Source: Pseudomonas sp. Z8(2022) (lineage in GTDB: Bacteria > Pseudomonadota > Gammaproteobacteria > Pseudomonadales > Pseudomonadaceae). Taken from it: 64,000 bases of DNA. The stretch spans positions 2,604,001-2,668,000 of the forward strand of contig NZ_CP107549.1 in the NCBI RefSeq assembly GCF_025837155.1, written 5' to 3'. Below the pieces are notes generated by a model. The model was not told the DNA's origin, ran no database searches, and was given only the letters and a program-made list of their open reading frames with translations. A program made the translations under genes and the position numbers. This document shows, one piece after another, positions 30,661 to 40,045 of the stretch; position 1 is the first letter of the stretch, and every line of letters begins with the position of its first letter.

Positions 30661-31308
30661 TTACTTGATCGCGCCGAACAGCCAGGGGCTGGTTTCCCGA
30701 TGCCTGGCCTCGAAGGCACGAATGGCCTCCTGATCCTGCAGGGTCAGGCCAATGTCGTCCAGGCCGTTGAGCAGGCAGTGCTTGCGGAAGGCATCGACCT
30801 CGAAGCTGTACTGCACGCCGTCGGGGCGGGTCACGGTCTGGGCCTCGAGATCGACGGTCAGCTGATAACCCTCGGTGGCCTCGGCCTGCTCGAATAGCGC
30901 ATCGACCTCTTCATCCTTGAGGATGATCGGCAACAGGCCGTTCTTGAAGCTGTTGTTGTAAAAGATGTCAGCGAAGCTCGGCGCAATGACGGTACGGAAG
31001 CCGTACTCGTCCAGTGCCCAGGGCGCGTGTTCGCGCGAGGAGCCGCAACCGAAGTTCTCGCGCGCGAGCAGAACGCTGGCGCCCTGATAACGCGGGAAGT
31101 TGAGCACGAAATCCGGGTTGATCGGACGCTTGGAGTTGTCCTGATTCGGCTGGCCGACATCCAGGTAACGCCACTCGTCGAACAGGTTGGGGCCGAAGCC
31201 GGTGCGCTTGATCGACTTGAGAAACTGCTTGGGAATGATCTGATCGGTGTCGACGTTGGCGCGGTCGAGCGGGCAGACCAGGCCGGTGTGTTGGGTAAAG
31301 GCTTTCAT
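30661..31308 (-). CDS. leuD: 3-isopropylmalate dehydratase, small subunit
   Basis: A 215-residue swivelling domain subunit of the aconitase family: [21 protein letters not shown] near the start and [15 protein letters not shown], the substrate-binding loop. It pairs with LeuC to isomerise isopropylmalate. Two adjacent ATG codons exist (31311 and 31308); the second, giving MKAFTQ, has the better seven-base spacing to AGGAG. It starts 11 bases after leuC. Confidence 0.96.
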   Translation of the reverse strand: MKAFTQHTGLVCPLDRANVDTDQIIPKQFLKSIKRTGFGPNLFDEWRYLDVGQPNQDNSKRPINPDFVLNFPRYQGASVLLARENFGCGSSREHAPWALDEYGFRTVIAPSFADIFYNNSFKNGLLPIILKDEEVDALFEQAEATEGYQLTVDLEAQTVTRPDGVQYSFEVDAFRKHCLLNGLDDIGLTLQDQEAIRAFEARHRETSPWLFGAIK

Positions 31309-31319
31309 CATCTGACTCC

Positions 31320-32747
31320 TCAGGCCTGGATCAATTCGCGCACATCGATAAAGCGACCGGTCACCGCCGCGGCGGCAGCCATGGCCGGACTGACCAGGTG
31401 GGTACGGCCACCGGCGCCCTGGCGGCCTTCGAAGTTGCGGTTGGAGGTCGAGGCGCAATGTTCGCCACTACCCAGCTTGTCCGGGTTCATCGCCAGGCAC
31501 ATGGAGCAGCCCGGTTCACGCCATTCAAAACCGGCCTCGATAAAGATCTTGTCCAGCCCTTCCGCTTCGGCCTGCGCCTTGACCAGACCGGAGCCCGGCA
31601 CCACCAGTGCCTGCTTGACGGTGCTGGCCACTTTGCGCCCCTTGGCCACCGCTGCGGCGGCGCGCAGGTCCTCGATACGCGAGTTGGTGCAGGAACCGAT
31701 GAACACGCGATCCAGCCTGATGTCGGTGATCGGCTGATTGGCGGCAAGGCCCATGTACTTCAGGGCGCGGGTGATCGAATCCTTCTTCACCGGGTCGCTT
31801 TCGCGGGCCGGGTCCGGCACGTTCTGGTCGACGGCCAGAACCATCTCAGGCGAAGTGCCCCAGCTGACCTGTGGCTTGATGTCCTCGGCACGCAGCTCGA
31901 CCACGGTATCGAACACCGCATCGTCGTCGGACACCAGGGTCTGCCACTGCGCCACGGCCTTGTCCCAGTCCTCGCCCTTGGGCGCGAACGGACGATCCTT
32001 GACGTAGGCGATGGTCTTCTCGTCCACCGCCACCAAGCCGACGCGGGCTCCGGCTTCGATGGACATGTTGCAGATGGTCATGCGCCCTTCCAGCGACAGG
32101 TCGCGGATCGCGCTGCCGGCGAACTCCAGGGCATGGCCATTACCGCCGGCAGTACCGATCTTGCCGATCACCGCGAGCACGATGTCCTTGGCAGTAACGC
32201 CGAACGGCAGCTTGCCTTCGACGCGAACCTGCATGTTCTTCATCTTCTTGGCCACCAGGCACTGGGTGGCGAGCACGTGCTCGACCTCCGAGGTTCCGAT
32301 GCCGTGGGCCAGCGCACCGAAGGCGCCATGGGTGGAAGTGTGCGAGTCGCCACAGACCACGGTCATGCCGGGCAAGGTAGCGCCCTGCTCCGGGCCGACC
32401 ACGTGGACGATGCCCTGGCGCACGTCATTCATCTTGAATTCGAGGATGCCGAAGTCATCGCAGTTCTCGTCCAGGGTCTGCACCTGGATACGCGATACTT
32501 CGTCGGCGATGGCTTCAAGGCCGCCCTGGCGCTCGGCTCTGGTGGTCGGCACGTTGTGATCCGGGGTGGCGATGTTGGCATCGATGCGCCACGGCTTGCG
32601 TCCGGCCAGGCGCAGCCCTTCGAACGCCTGCGGCGAGGTCACTTCGTGGAGGATGTGACGATCGATGTAGATCAACGAAGAACCGTCGTCGCGACGTTTC
32701 ACTTCGTGCATTTCCCAGAGCTTGTCGTAGAGCGTCTTGCCAGTCAT
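31320..32747 (-). CDS. leuC: 3-isopropylmalate dehydratase, large subunit
   Basis: A 475-residue subunit with [14 protein letters not shown] at the start. The 4Fe-4S ligands are in SCTNS and the CSMCL pair, and [13 protein letters not shown] is the conserved aconitase motif. It is first in leuC-leuD-leuB. The ATG at 32747 has AGG-rich sequence upstream; the frame extends further upstream to a non-family region. Confidence 0.97.
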   Translation of the reverse strand: MTGKTLYDKLWEMHEVKRRDDGSSLIYIDRHILHEVTSPQAFEGLRLAGRKPWRIDANIATPDHNVPTTRAERQGGLEAIADEVSRIQVQTLDENCDDFGILEFKMNDVRQGIVHVVGPEQGATLPGMTVVCGDSHTSTHGAFGALAHGIGTSEVEHVLATQCLVAKKMKNMQVRVEGKLPFGVTAKDIVLAVIGKIGTAGGNGHALEFAGSAIRDLSLEGRMTICNMSIEAGARVGLVAVDEKTIAYVKDRPFAPKGEDWDKAVAQWQTLVSDDDAVFDTVVELRAEDIKPQVSWGTSPEMVLAVDQNVPDPARESDPVKKDSITRALKYMGLAANQPITDIRLDRVFIGSCTNSRIEDLRAAAAVAKGRKVASTVKQALVVPGSGLVKAQAEAEGLDKIFIEAGFEWREPGCSMCLAMNPDKLGSGEHCASTSNRNFEGRQGAGGRTHLVSPAMAAAAAVTGRFIDVRELIQA

Positions 32748-32971
32748 CAGCCTTACCTCGTCAGCGCCTTTTGAGCACATCTGGAACCTGCCTGCGTTAT
32801 CACCGCCCGGAGTCAGAAGTGCCTTTATTCATGCCAGGGCGAAAATGGCCCTTCGGCTTATGGGGAGAATGCTATGGGCGGGCACGAAATAACTCAAATT
32901 CATATTTTTTATTCAAAGGATTCCACAACGGAATGTATGCTCAATGCATCATTCCTTACCTGGAGCGCTTC

Positions 32972-33853
32972 ATGGATCTGGCCAACCTCAACGCCTTCAT
33001 CGCCATCGCCGAGACCGGCAGTTTTTCCGAGGCTGGCGAGCGCCTGCATCTGACCCAGCCGGCGGTGAGCAAGCGCATCGCCGGCCTGGAACAGCAACTG
33101 GGCGTGCGCCTGTTCGACCGCCTGGGGCGCGAAATCGGCCTGACCCAGGCCGGCCGCGCCCTGTTGCCACGCGCCTACCAGATCCTCAATGTGCTGGACG
33201 ATACGCGCCGGGCGCTGACCAACCTCTCCGGTGAAGTCAGCGGGCGCCTAACCCTGGCCACCAGCCACCACATCGGCCTGCATCGCCTGCCCGCCCTGCT
33301 ACGCGCCTTCACCCGCGCCCATCCGCAAGTGGCACTGGACATTCAGTTCCTCGATTCGGAAGTGGCCTATGAGGAAGTCCTGCATGGTCGCGCCGAGCTG
33401 GCAGTGATCACCCTTGCCCCGGAAACTCGCGAACCGATTCGCGCCGTCGCCGTATGGGACGACCCGCTGGATTTCGTGGCGGCGCCCGAACACCCGCTGG
33501 CACGCAGCCAGGTGATCAGCCTGGCCGATGTGGCGCAGCACCCGGCGGTGTTCCCCGGAGGCAATACCTTCACCCACCACATCGTGCAGCGTCTGTTCGA
33601 GGCCCAGGGCCTGACACCGAACATCGCCATGAGCACCAACTACCTGGAAACCATCAAGATGATGGTTTCCATCGGCCTGGCCTGGAGCGTACTGCCGCGC
33701 ACCATGCTCGACGAACAGGTGGCGCGTCTGCCGATCCCCGGTATCCAGCTGAGCCGTCAGCTGGGCTACATCCTGCATACCGAGCGCACGCTGTCCAATG
33801 CGGCGCGGGCGTTCATGGATCTGCTCGACAGCCAGCGTGACGACCTTGCATAG
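32972..33853 (+). CDS. LysR-family transcriptional regulator divergent from leuC
   Basis: A 293-residue LysR regulator. The winged helix (about 1-65) has NLNAFIAIAETGSFSEAGERLHLTQPAVSKRIAGLEQQLG; the rest is a periplasmic-binding-like effector domain (about 90-290). It is transcribed away from leuCDB over a 224-base gap, the layout of a regulator that controls its neighbour, and the same pairing occurs in P. aeruginosa (PA3122). A role in leucine gene control is an inference. The ATG at 32972 has GGAG upstream. Confidence 0.9.
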   Translation: MDLANLNAFIAIAETGSFSEAGERLHLTQPAVSKRIAGLEQQLGVRLFDRLGREIGLTQAGRALLPRAYQILNVLDDTRRALTNLSGEVSGRLTLATSHHIGLHRLPALLRAFTRAHPQVALDIQFLDSEVAYEEVLHGRAELAVITLAPETREPIRAVAVWDDPLDFVAAPEHPLARSQVISLADVAQHPAVFPGGNTFTHHIVQRLFEAQGLTPNIAMSTNYLETIKMMVSIGLAWSVLPRTMLDEQVARLPIPGIQLSRQLGYILHTERTLSNAARAFMDLLDSQRDDLA

Positions 33854-33956
33854 GCGGCCGGCCTCAGACTAACGTGGCGACATAACGATAAGAAAAGTGC
33901 CCTCATGCCATTTATGCCCGCCCCGCGCATTGCGCCCTCCGGAGAAAGGTTCGGCC

Positions 33957-36900
33957 ATGGCCAGATCGACTGACCAGACCCCGCCCCTGCCACACATACC
34001 GGCGATGGATCCCGCCGAGTTCGAGAAAACCTGGCAAGACGCGCCGCGTTTGCTGGCTGCGCTGAACGGCGCCCATCTCGGTACCTGGTACTGGGACATC
34101 CGCAGTGGCCAGGTGAACTGGTCGCGCGGCGCCCAGGCACTGTTTGGTCTCGACCCCAATCGCCCGGTGACCCGGGAGCTGCATTACATGGAGCTGATTC
34201 CCGAAGAGGAACGCGCAGAGGTCCTGGCAAAGTTCCGCGCCATTCTCAGGGGCGAACAGGTTTCCAACGCTCTGCGCCATCGCATCCGCTGGCCCGATGG
34301 CAGCCTGCACTGGCTGGAGATCACCGGCAGCCTGCAGCGCGAGGCCGACGGCCAGCCACGCATGTTCGGCGTGATCCGCGATATCACCGCCCAGCAGGAG
34401 CGTGCCGAAGCGCTGCGCGCCTCCGAGGAGCGCTTCGCCAGTCTGTTCCGCCTGAGCCCCGACATCATGATGCTGGTTCGCTTCGACAGCAGCGAGATCG
34501 TCGAGGTCAATCAACACTTCACCCATGCCTTCGGCTGGCACGCCAACGAAATTGTTGGCCACCCTACCCATGATCTGAACATCTGGGTGCATGCCAGTCA
34601 GCGCGACCAGTTGCGTCAGCAGGCGCCGCTGAGCAGTGAGCCGATAATTCAGGAAGTACAGCTGCGCACCCGTACAGGCGAGATTCTCGACGGTGTGCTG
34701 TCGAGTCAGTACATCGAACTGCAGGGCGATCGCCTGTTGCTCTGCACCTTCCTCGACACCAGTGAGCGCAAGCGCGCGGAAAACGCGTTGCGCGCCAGCG
34801 AGGAAAAGTTCGCCAAGGCCTTCATGCACACGCCGGATGCGGTGGCCATCACCGACCGGGAGAGCGGGCGCTTCATCGAGGTGAACCGGAGTTTCGAACG
34901 ACAGTTCGGCTGGAGCAGCACCGAGGCCGTGGGGCGCACCTCGCTGGAGCTTGGCATCTGGGCTGATCCCGGTGACCGCCAGCGCATGCTCCAAGCCTTG
35001 CACGGCGGGCACCTGAACAACCTCGAAGTGCGGCTTTTCAGCCGTGATGGCAGCGTCACCAGCAACCTGTTGTTCGGTGGCGAAATCGAACTCGACGGCC
35101 GCACCTGCCTGGTGCTCACCGTACGCAACATCACCGAACAGCGCGCGCAGGAACAGGCTCTCAACGAAAGCAAGCAGCGCCTGCGCCTTGCGCTGGAATC
35201 TGCCGACCTCGGCACCTGGGACTGGGATATTCCCGGCAATCGACTGATTGCCAGCGCCCGGGCGTCACAGTTGCAGGGGCTGGAGCCGGTAGCGTTCGAA
35301 GGCACCTTTCTCGATTTCTTCCGCCACGTACCCATGGCGGACCGACATAACCTGCGCCAGAGCTACCAGCAGCTGGCCCAGGAACACCGCAACCACTATC
35401 AGGTCACCTACCGCGTGCAGCTGGAGAACGGCGGCCTGCGCTATCTCGAAAGCACCGCCAAACTGCAGTTCGATGAGGCCGGCCAGCCACTGCGCATGGT
35501 CGGCACCCTGGTCGACATCAGCGAGCGGGTCATCCGCGAGCAACGCGTCATTGCCTCGGAGGAGAAGTTCGCCAAGGCGTTTCATTCCAGCCCCGACGCC
35601 ATCACCATCACCGAGCGGGACAGCGCCCGCTACATCGAGGTCAACGAAGGTTTCACCCGCCTCACCGGCTATGCGCCGGACGAGGTACTCGGGCGTACGG
35701 CATTCGAGATGGACATCTGGGCCTTCCCGGAGGAACGCCAGCAACTGCTCGAGCAACTGGCTCGCCATGGCCAGGTGCTGCATCTGGAAATGCACGGCAA
35801 GCCCCGCAACGGCGAGGTTCGCCTGGTGGACGTCTCCGTACAGCCTCTCGAGCTTGACGGCATGCCCTGCCTGCTGCTGACCGCGCGCGACATCAGCGAG
35901 CTCAAACAGGCCCAGGCGCAGGTGCAGCACCTGGCCTATCACGATGCACTGACCAATTTGCCCAATCGCGCCCTGCTGATGGATCGCCTGACCCAGCAGA
36001 TCTCCCTGCTCAAGCGCCATGACCTGCGCGGCGCCCTGCTTTTCCTCGATCTCGATCACTTCAAGCACATCAACGACTCGCTCGGACACCCGGTCGGCGA
36101 CGCCGTGCTGCGTCTGGTCACCGCGCGCCTAGAAGCCAGCGTGCGCCTGGAAGACACCGTGGCGCGTCTGGGCGGCGACGAGTTCGTGGTGCTACTCTCC
36201 GGCCTGGAAGGCAAACGCTCGGAAGTCACCCGCCAGGTCCGCCAGGTTGCCGAAAAACTACGCCAGCTGCTCGCCGAACCGATGCTGCTCGATGGCCACC
36301 GCCTGCAGGTGACCCCGAGCATCGGCGTGGCGCTGATTCCGGACCACGGCAACACGCCGGCGGATCTGCTCAAACGCGCCGACATCGCCCTCTACCGCGC
36401 CAAGGATTCCGGCCGCAACGCCATCCAGCTGTTTCGCACCACCATGCAGGAAGCCGCCAGCGCCCGCCTGCGCCTGGAGAACGATCTACGGCTGGCCCTG
36501 GCTCGCGGCGAGTTCGAACTGCACTTCCAGCCGCAGGTCGACGCCCGTGACGGCAAGGTGGTCGGCGCCGAAGCACTGCTGCGCTGGCAGCACCCGCAGC
36601 TGGGCCCGCAGTCACCGGCGCACTTCATCCAGGTGCTGGAAGAAAGCGGCCTGATCGTCGAAGTCGGCGGCTGGGTACTGGCCGAAGCCTGTCACTTCTG
36701 CTCCCAACTGCTGACTGAAGGCCTGATCGATGACGAGCGTTTCAGCCTGTGCGTGAATATCAGCCCTCGTCAGTTCCGCCAGCACGACTTCGTCGAGCGT
36801 GTGGCCAGCAGCCTGCGCGACAGCCAGTTGCCCAACGCCATGCTCAAGCTGGAAATCACCGAAGGCATCGTCATTCAGAACATCGACGACACCGTGGGCA

Positions 36901-37244
36901 AGATGCTGCGCCTGAAGAAACATGGCGTCAGCTTCGCCATGGATGACTTCGGCACCGGCTACAGCTCGCTGACCTACCTCAAGCGCCTGCCGGTGGACAT
37001 GCTGAAGATCGACCAGTCGTTCGTACGCGATGCGACCAACGACCCCAACGACGCCGAGATCATCCGCGCCATCGTCGCCATGGCACGCAGCCTGGGCCTG
37101 GCGCTGATCGCCGAGGGCGTCGAACAGCAGGACCAGCTGAAATTCCTGCAGGCGCAGGGCTGCCATCTCTACCAGGGCTATCTGTTCAGCAAACCGCTAC
37201 CGCAGACTGCCTTCCGTGACCTGCTGGGCATGCAGATCGGCTGA
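33957..37244 (+). CDS. Soluble five-PAS GGDEF-EAL protein (c-di-GMP metabolism)
   Basis: A 1095-residue cytoplasmic protein with no membrane segment. Five PAS units are seen: about 25-145 (HLGTWYWD), 150-270 (SEERFASLFRLSPD), 275-395 (SEEKFAKAFMHTPD), 400-520 (ADLGTWDWDIPG) and 530-650 (SEEKFAKAFHSSPD). Units 3 and 5 are close copies. The GGDEF domain (about 660-820) has intact GGDEF with an RLED inhibitory site five residues before it. The EAL domain (about 835-1085) has GAEALLRW and DDFGTGYSS. Both active sites look intact, so it may both make and break c-di-GMP, or use one as a regulator. The ATG at 33957 has GGAGAAAGG (33941-33949) upstream. Confidence 0.93.
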   Translation: MARSTDQTPPLPHIPAMDPAEFEKTWQDAPRLLAALNGAHLGTWYWDIRSGQVNWSRGAQALFGLDPNRPVTRELHYMELIPEEERAEVLAKFRAILRGEQVSNALRHRIRWPDGSLHWLEITGSLQREADGQPRMFGVIRDITAQQERAEALRASEERFASLFRLSPDIMMLVRFDSSEIVEVNQHFTHAFGWHANEIVGHPTHDLNIWVHASQRDQLRQQAPLSSEPIIQEVQLRTRTGEILDGVLSSQYIELQGDRLLLCTFLDTSERKRAENALRASEEKFAKAFMHTPDAVAITDRESGRFIEVNRSFERQFGWSSTEAVGRTSLELGIWADPGDRQRMLQALHGGHLNNLEVRLFSRDGSVTSNLLFGGEIELDGRTCLVLTVRNITEQRAQEQALNESKQRLRLALESADLGTWDWDIPGNRLIASARASQLQGLEPVAFEGTFLDFFRHVPMADRHNLRQSYQQLAQEHRNHYQVTYRVQLENGGLRYLESTAKLQFDEAGQPLRMVGTLVDISERVIREQRVIASEEKFAKAFHSSPDAITITERDSARYIEVNEGFTRLTGYAPDEVLGRTAFEMDIWAFPEERQQLLEQLARHGQVLHLEMHGKPRNGEVRLVDVSVQPLELDGMPCLLLTARDISELKQAQAQVQHLAYHDALTNLPNRALLMDRLTQQISLLKRHDLRGALLFLDLDHFKHINDSLGHPVGDAVLRLVTARLEASVRLEDTVARLGGDEFVVLLSGLEGKRSEVTRQVRQVAEKLRQLLAEPMLLDGHRLQVTPSIGVALIPDHGNTPADLLKRADIALYRAKDSGRNAIQLFRTTMQEAASARLRLENDLRLALARGEFELHFQPQVDARDGKVVGAEALLRWQHPQLGPQSPAHFIQVLEESGLIVEVGGWVLAEACHFCSQLLTEGLIDDERFSLCVNISPRQFRQHDFVERVASSLRDSQLPNAMLKLEITEGIVIQNIDDTVGKMLRLKKHGVSFAMDDFGTGYSSLTYLKRLPVDMLKIDQSFVRDATNDPNDAEIIRAIVAMARSLGLALIAEGVEQQDQLKFLQAQGCHLYQGYLFSKPLPQTAFRDLLGMQIG

Positions 37245-37253
37245 AGCCGAACG

Positions 37254-37282
37254 AAAAGGCGCCCCGCAGGGCGCCCTTTTTT
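37254..37282. terminator. Bidirectional terminator between the GGDEF-EAL gene and ibpA
   Basis: AAAA-GGCGCCC, short loop, GGGCGCC-TTTTTT; a symmetrical hairpin between convergent genes. Confidence 0.93.
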
Positions 37283-37292
37283 CAGCATCGAC

Positions 37293-37742
37293 TCAGTTTT
37301 CCAGCGCCGGACGCTGGTTGCCGATGGGGATACGCTTGGGCTTGGCCTCTTCCGGGACGATACGCTCCAGATCGACATGGAGCAGCCCGTTGACCAGATT
37401 GGCGCCCTTGACCTCGATATGGTCGGCCAGGCGGAAGGACAGCTTGAACGCGCGCTGGGCGATGCCCTGATGCAGGTAGCTGATGCTCTCGGCGCTGCGA
37501 TCACGCTTGTTGCCGACTACGGTCAGCACGCCCCGCTCGACCTGCAGCTCCAGATCGTCTTCCTCGAAGCCGGCAGCCGCGACCACAATGCGGTAATGAT
37601 CTTCGCCGTGCTTCTCGACGTTGTAGGGAGGATAGGAACTGCCGGCGTCATTGCTGCGCAGGGCAGATTCGAAAAGATCGTTGAAACGGTCGAAACCGAC
37701 GGACTGGCGAAACAGAGGAGCCAGGGACAGTACGTTGCTCAT
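37293..37742 (-). CDS. ibpA: Small heat-shock protein (Hsp20/IbpA)
   Basis: A 149-residue alpha-crystallin-type chaperone. The central domain (about 35-130) shows YPPYNVEKHGEDHYRIVVAAAGF and GVLTVVGNKR, and the C-terminal tail has the KRIPI anchor (I-x-I) used in oligomer contacts. The N-terminus resembles IbpA (DRFNDLFESAL). It holds unfolded proteins during heat stress. Two regulatory features support this: a sigma-32-like promoter at 37811-37838 and a ROSE-type leader directly upstream, as known for Pseudomonas ibpA. It converges with the GGDEF-EAL gene. Confidence 0.93.
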   Translation of the reverse strand: MSNVLSLAPLFRQSVGFDRFNDLFESALRSNDAGSSYPPYNVEKHGEDHYRIVVAAAGFEEDDLELQVERGVLTVVGNKRDRSAESISYLHQGIAQRAFKLSFRLADHIEVKGANLVNGLLHVDLERIVPEEAKPKRIPIGNQRPALEN

Positions 37743-37804
37743 GAGTATTCTCCTGAAATATCAGCAAGGGTCATTTCGCGGAACCCGACTTCGGCATCCC
37801 GCAG
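37743..37804 (-). ncRNA. ROSE-type RNA thermometer in the ibpA leader
   Basis: In the minus-strand leader, a first hairpin is formed by GCGGGA...TCCGC enclosing CCGA/TCGG. A second one pairs CTTGCTG with CAGGAG, that is, the Shine-Dalgarno sequence, with one bulged G in TTGCT, exactly the ROSE hallmark (U-U/C-G-C-U opposite AGGAG). Heat would melt it and free the ribosome site. Confidence 0.8.
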
Positions 37805-37810
37805 CCACTT

Positions 37811-37838
37811 ATCTGAGGTCGGTCGGAGTTTTTTCAAG
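37811..37838 (-). promoter_or_regulatory. Sigma-32-like heat-shock promoter of ibpA
   Basis: On the minus strand CTTGAAA (37832-37838) is 13 bases from CCTCAGAT (37811-37818), close to the consensus CTTGAAA / CCCCATNT. It predicts a start near 37804 and a leader of about 60 bases that matches the thermometer. The -35 box overlaps the dusC stop codon. Confidence 0.7.
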
Positions 37839-38811
37839 AGCCGGAAAATTCATTCAATGCGGTTTGCCGGGGCAGCACCAGCAACTGGTCGATGCGTTCG
37901 CAATCCTGCTCACGACGAACCTCGGCGAACAATGCGACCGCCTCCGGGTAGGTCCGCGTGAGCATGGCCAGCCACTGTTTCAGACGCCCTGGTGCGTAGC
38001 GCGGCGCCAGCTTGCGCCGTGCCTGCTGCCAGAAATCGAGCAACAGCGGCTGCAGCTCGGCCCAGCTCATTTCCTCGGGTTCCTCGCCTGCCCTGAGCGC
38101 CGCGATCTGCCGCGCCAGGCCGGGACGCGATACCAGGCCACGGCCCAGCATGATGTCATCCACGCCACTGATCTCGCGGCAACGGCGCCAATCGTCCAGC
38201 GTCCATACCTCACCGTTGGCGAATACCGGCACGGCCACCACATCCTGCACCCGCGCGACCCATTCCCAGTGCGCCGGCGGTTTGTATCCTTCGACCTTGG
38301 TGCGCGCATGCACGACGATCTGGCTCGCCCCGCCTTCGGCCAGCGCCCGCGCGCAGTCCAGCGCTCCGTCCTTGTCTTCGAAACCCAGGCGCATCTTTGC
38401 CGTCACCGGAATCTCGGCCGGCACCGTGCGCCGCACTTCGCGAACGATGGCATGCAGCAACTCAGGTTCCTTGAGCAGCACCGCACCACCGCGCGACTTG
38501 TTCACCGTCTTGGCCGGGCAACCGAAGTTGAGATCGATCACGGGCGCGCCAAGGGTGCAGGCAAAAGCGGCGTTGTCGGCCAGGCACTGCGGATCGGAGC
38601 CAAGAAACTGCACGCGCATCGACGTACCGGCCTGGGTCCGCGAGCCGTTGAACAGCTCCGGCGCCAGCTTGTGGTAGGTGGCAGCGGGCAGCAGCCGCTC
38701 ACTCACACGAATGAACTCGGTGACGCACCAGTCGATACCGCCGATACGGGTCAGTACGTCGCGCAGAATCTCGTCGACCAGCCCCTCCATGGGCGCCAGA
38801 GCGATTTGCAT
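37834..38811 (-). CDS. dusC: tRNA-dihydrouridine(16) synthase
   Basis: A 325-residue FMN-dependent Dus enzyme. The barrel starts [13 protein letters not shown], followed by the active-site cysteine in [16 protein letters not shown] and the phosphate-binding strands VVHARTK and ANGEVW. The short [14 protein letters not shown] segment is typical of the DusC branch, which reduces U16 in the D-loop. Start ATG at 38811; a short in-frame extension upstream has no homology. An IS-derived inverted repeat lies 32 bases upstream and probably abuts its promoter. Confidence 0.92.
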   Translation of the reverse strand: MQIALAPMEGLVDEILRDVLTRIGGIDWCVTEFIRVSERLLPAATYHKLAPELFNGSRTQAGTSMRVQFLGSDPQCLADNAAFACTLGAPVIDLNFGCPAKTVNKSRGGAVLLKEPELLHAIVREVRRTVPAEIPVTAKMRLGFEDKDGALDCARALAEGGASQIVVHARTKVEGYKPPAHWEWVARVQDVVAVPVFANGEVWTLDDWRRCREISGVDDIMLGRGLVSRPGLARQIAALRAGEEPEEMSWAELQPLLLDFWQQARRKLAPRYAPGRLKQWLAMLTRTYPEAVALFAEVRREQDCERIDQLLVLPRQTALNEFSGS

Positions 38812-38842
38812 GAGGTTGTCCGGAAAAAATGGGCGAACAGTG

Positions 38843-38861
38843 TAGGTTCTGTACGAAAAGT
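38843..38861. repeat. Solo terminal inverted repeat of an IS5-family element
   Basis: TAGGTTCTGTACGAAAAGT is identical to the ends of the insertion sequence at 58205-59114, including the TA target dinucleotide. No transposase or second end is present nearby. On the minus strand TACACT, a -10-like hexamer, straddles its edge (38839-38844), just upstream of dusC. Confidence 0.8.
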
Positions 38862-39034
38862 CGTCGAGCAAAGCTCAGGCGAGGGGAAGAAACCGAGAAT
38901 GCCCAGTGCACAAACTGAACTTGGGCGCTGCGCACCGGCTTTGAACGTCATTGCTGCCAACCTCGTCCGTGGCGCTGCGCGCAACGCGAACGATGGGCCG
39001 GCTGCCGGTCCAGACATTTATGGAGGAAGCCGCC

Positions 39035-39430
39035 ATGCGCTATTCCGCACTCATCGCTCTGACTATCTGCAGCCTGGGGGCACAGGCTGGCGATGCACTG
39101 CCTGCGGGTATCGAAAAGGTACCGGCAGCCCCGGTGACCGAAGCCCCCGGCCGTCTGATGGTCAGCCGCGACAGCAATGCGCCGAACGCCTGCGACGTCG
39201 AGCTCTACGTCAACCAGCAGGTGGTAGCGAAACTGGGTCCCGGCGAGCACACCAGCCTGGATCTGCCCAGCGGCGAGCTGAGTGTCGCCGTGGCCTTGTC
39301 GCCGGATGGCTACTGCGGCGGCCGCGGACCGGATGCCTCACAATCGGTCCTGCTGCGCCCCGGCGAGACCCGCCAGTTCGCCATCATGGTGGAACCACAG
39401 CAGGTGTTTCTCACACCGCTGATCGACTGA
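39035..39430 (+). CDS. Hypothetical exported protein
   Basis: A 131-residue protein with a signal peptide (MRYSALIALTICSLGAQA, cleavage before GDALP). The mature part has a strand-rich core with CDVELYVNQQVVAKLGPGEHTSLDL, which resembles small periplasmic proteins with a beta-sandwich, and two cysteines (about 50 and 90) that may form a disulfide. I do not recognise the family. GGAGG eight bases before the ATG at 39035 sets the start; the ATG at 39020 would remove the signal. It stands alone between dusC (divergent) and the thioesterase (convergent). Confidence 0.72.
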   Translation: MRYSALIALTICSLGAQAGDALPAGIEKVPAAPVTEAPGRLMVSRDSNAPNACDVELYVNQQVVAKLGPGEHTSLDLPSGELSVAVALSPDGYCGGRGPDASQSVLLRPGETRQFAIMVEPQQVFLTPLID

Positions 39431-39436
39431 GCGCCC

Positions 39437-39886
39437 TTACAGCTCCAGCGGATAAGGCGGCATCAACGCCTTGCCGTAGCCCTCGACGAACTCCTCCGGC
39501 ATGCGCTTGGGGCGGCCGCTGGACAGTTCGATGCAGACGAAGGTGGTCTTGGCCCTGAGCAACGTCATCCCATCCTCGGGGCGTACCAGCTGGAAACGAC
39601 GATCCATCTTCAGACGCTGATCGGACTCGACGATCCAGGTCCCCATCTGCAGTTGCTGCCCCTCATAGGCACTGGCCAGATAGTCGATCTCGTGACGCAC
39701 CACCGCCATGGCCCGGTCCAGGCGGCGATATTCGGCCAGATCCAGCCCCAGGAACTGCGAATGGCGCCAGGCGCAACGCTCCAGCCAGCTCACGTACACC
39801 GCATTGTTGGCATGGCCGAGACCGTCGATGTCCTCTGCCGCCACTTCGATATCGATGACGAAGGGGCTGGGCAACTCCCAGTTCAT
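39437..39886 (-). CDS. Acyl-CoA thioesterase, 4HBT hotdog family
   Basis: A 149-residue hotdog-fold protein. The catalytic region has DIDGLGHANNAVYVSWLE, the Asp-plus-HxN pattern of YbgC/4-hydroxybenzoyl-CoA thioesterase relatives. It would hydrolyse acyl-CoA esters; the substrate is unknown. The stop is 6 bases from the end of the convergent exported protein gene. The ATG at 39886 is the only good start, with AGGTACAGCC upstream. Confidence 0.87.
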   Translation of the reverse strand: MNWELPSPFVIDIEVAAEDIDGLGHANNAVYVSWLERCAWRHSQFLGLDLAEYRRLDRAMAVVRHEIDYLASAYEGQQLQMGTWIVESDQRLKMDRRFQLVRPEDGMTLLRAKTTFVCIELSSGRPKRMPEEFVEGYGKALMPPYPLEL

Positions 39887-40045
39887 GGCTGTACCTCCAG
39901 GTTTGCTGCCGCACGGCGTGCTCTGTGATTCACCTCAAAAACCGGTCATAGCATCAACGGCCTGACCGGCCAGGTGCCGCATGATACGCCGCGAAGCCAT
40001 GACATGCAGTGCCGAGCTTTCATCGTGTCATGGCAGCACGCCATA

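Noticed and set aside
38843..39034. A MITE with both ends
   Set aside because: Only one terminal repeat was found; no inverted partner is visible nearby.
37651..39558. 635-codon plus-strand frame across dusC
   Set aside because: It crosses the ibpA start, dusC and the next gene without a domain; a shadow.
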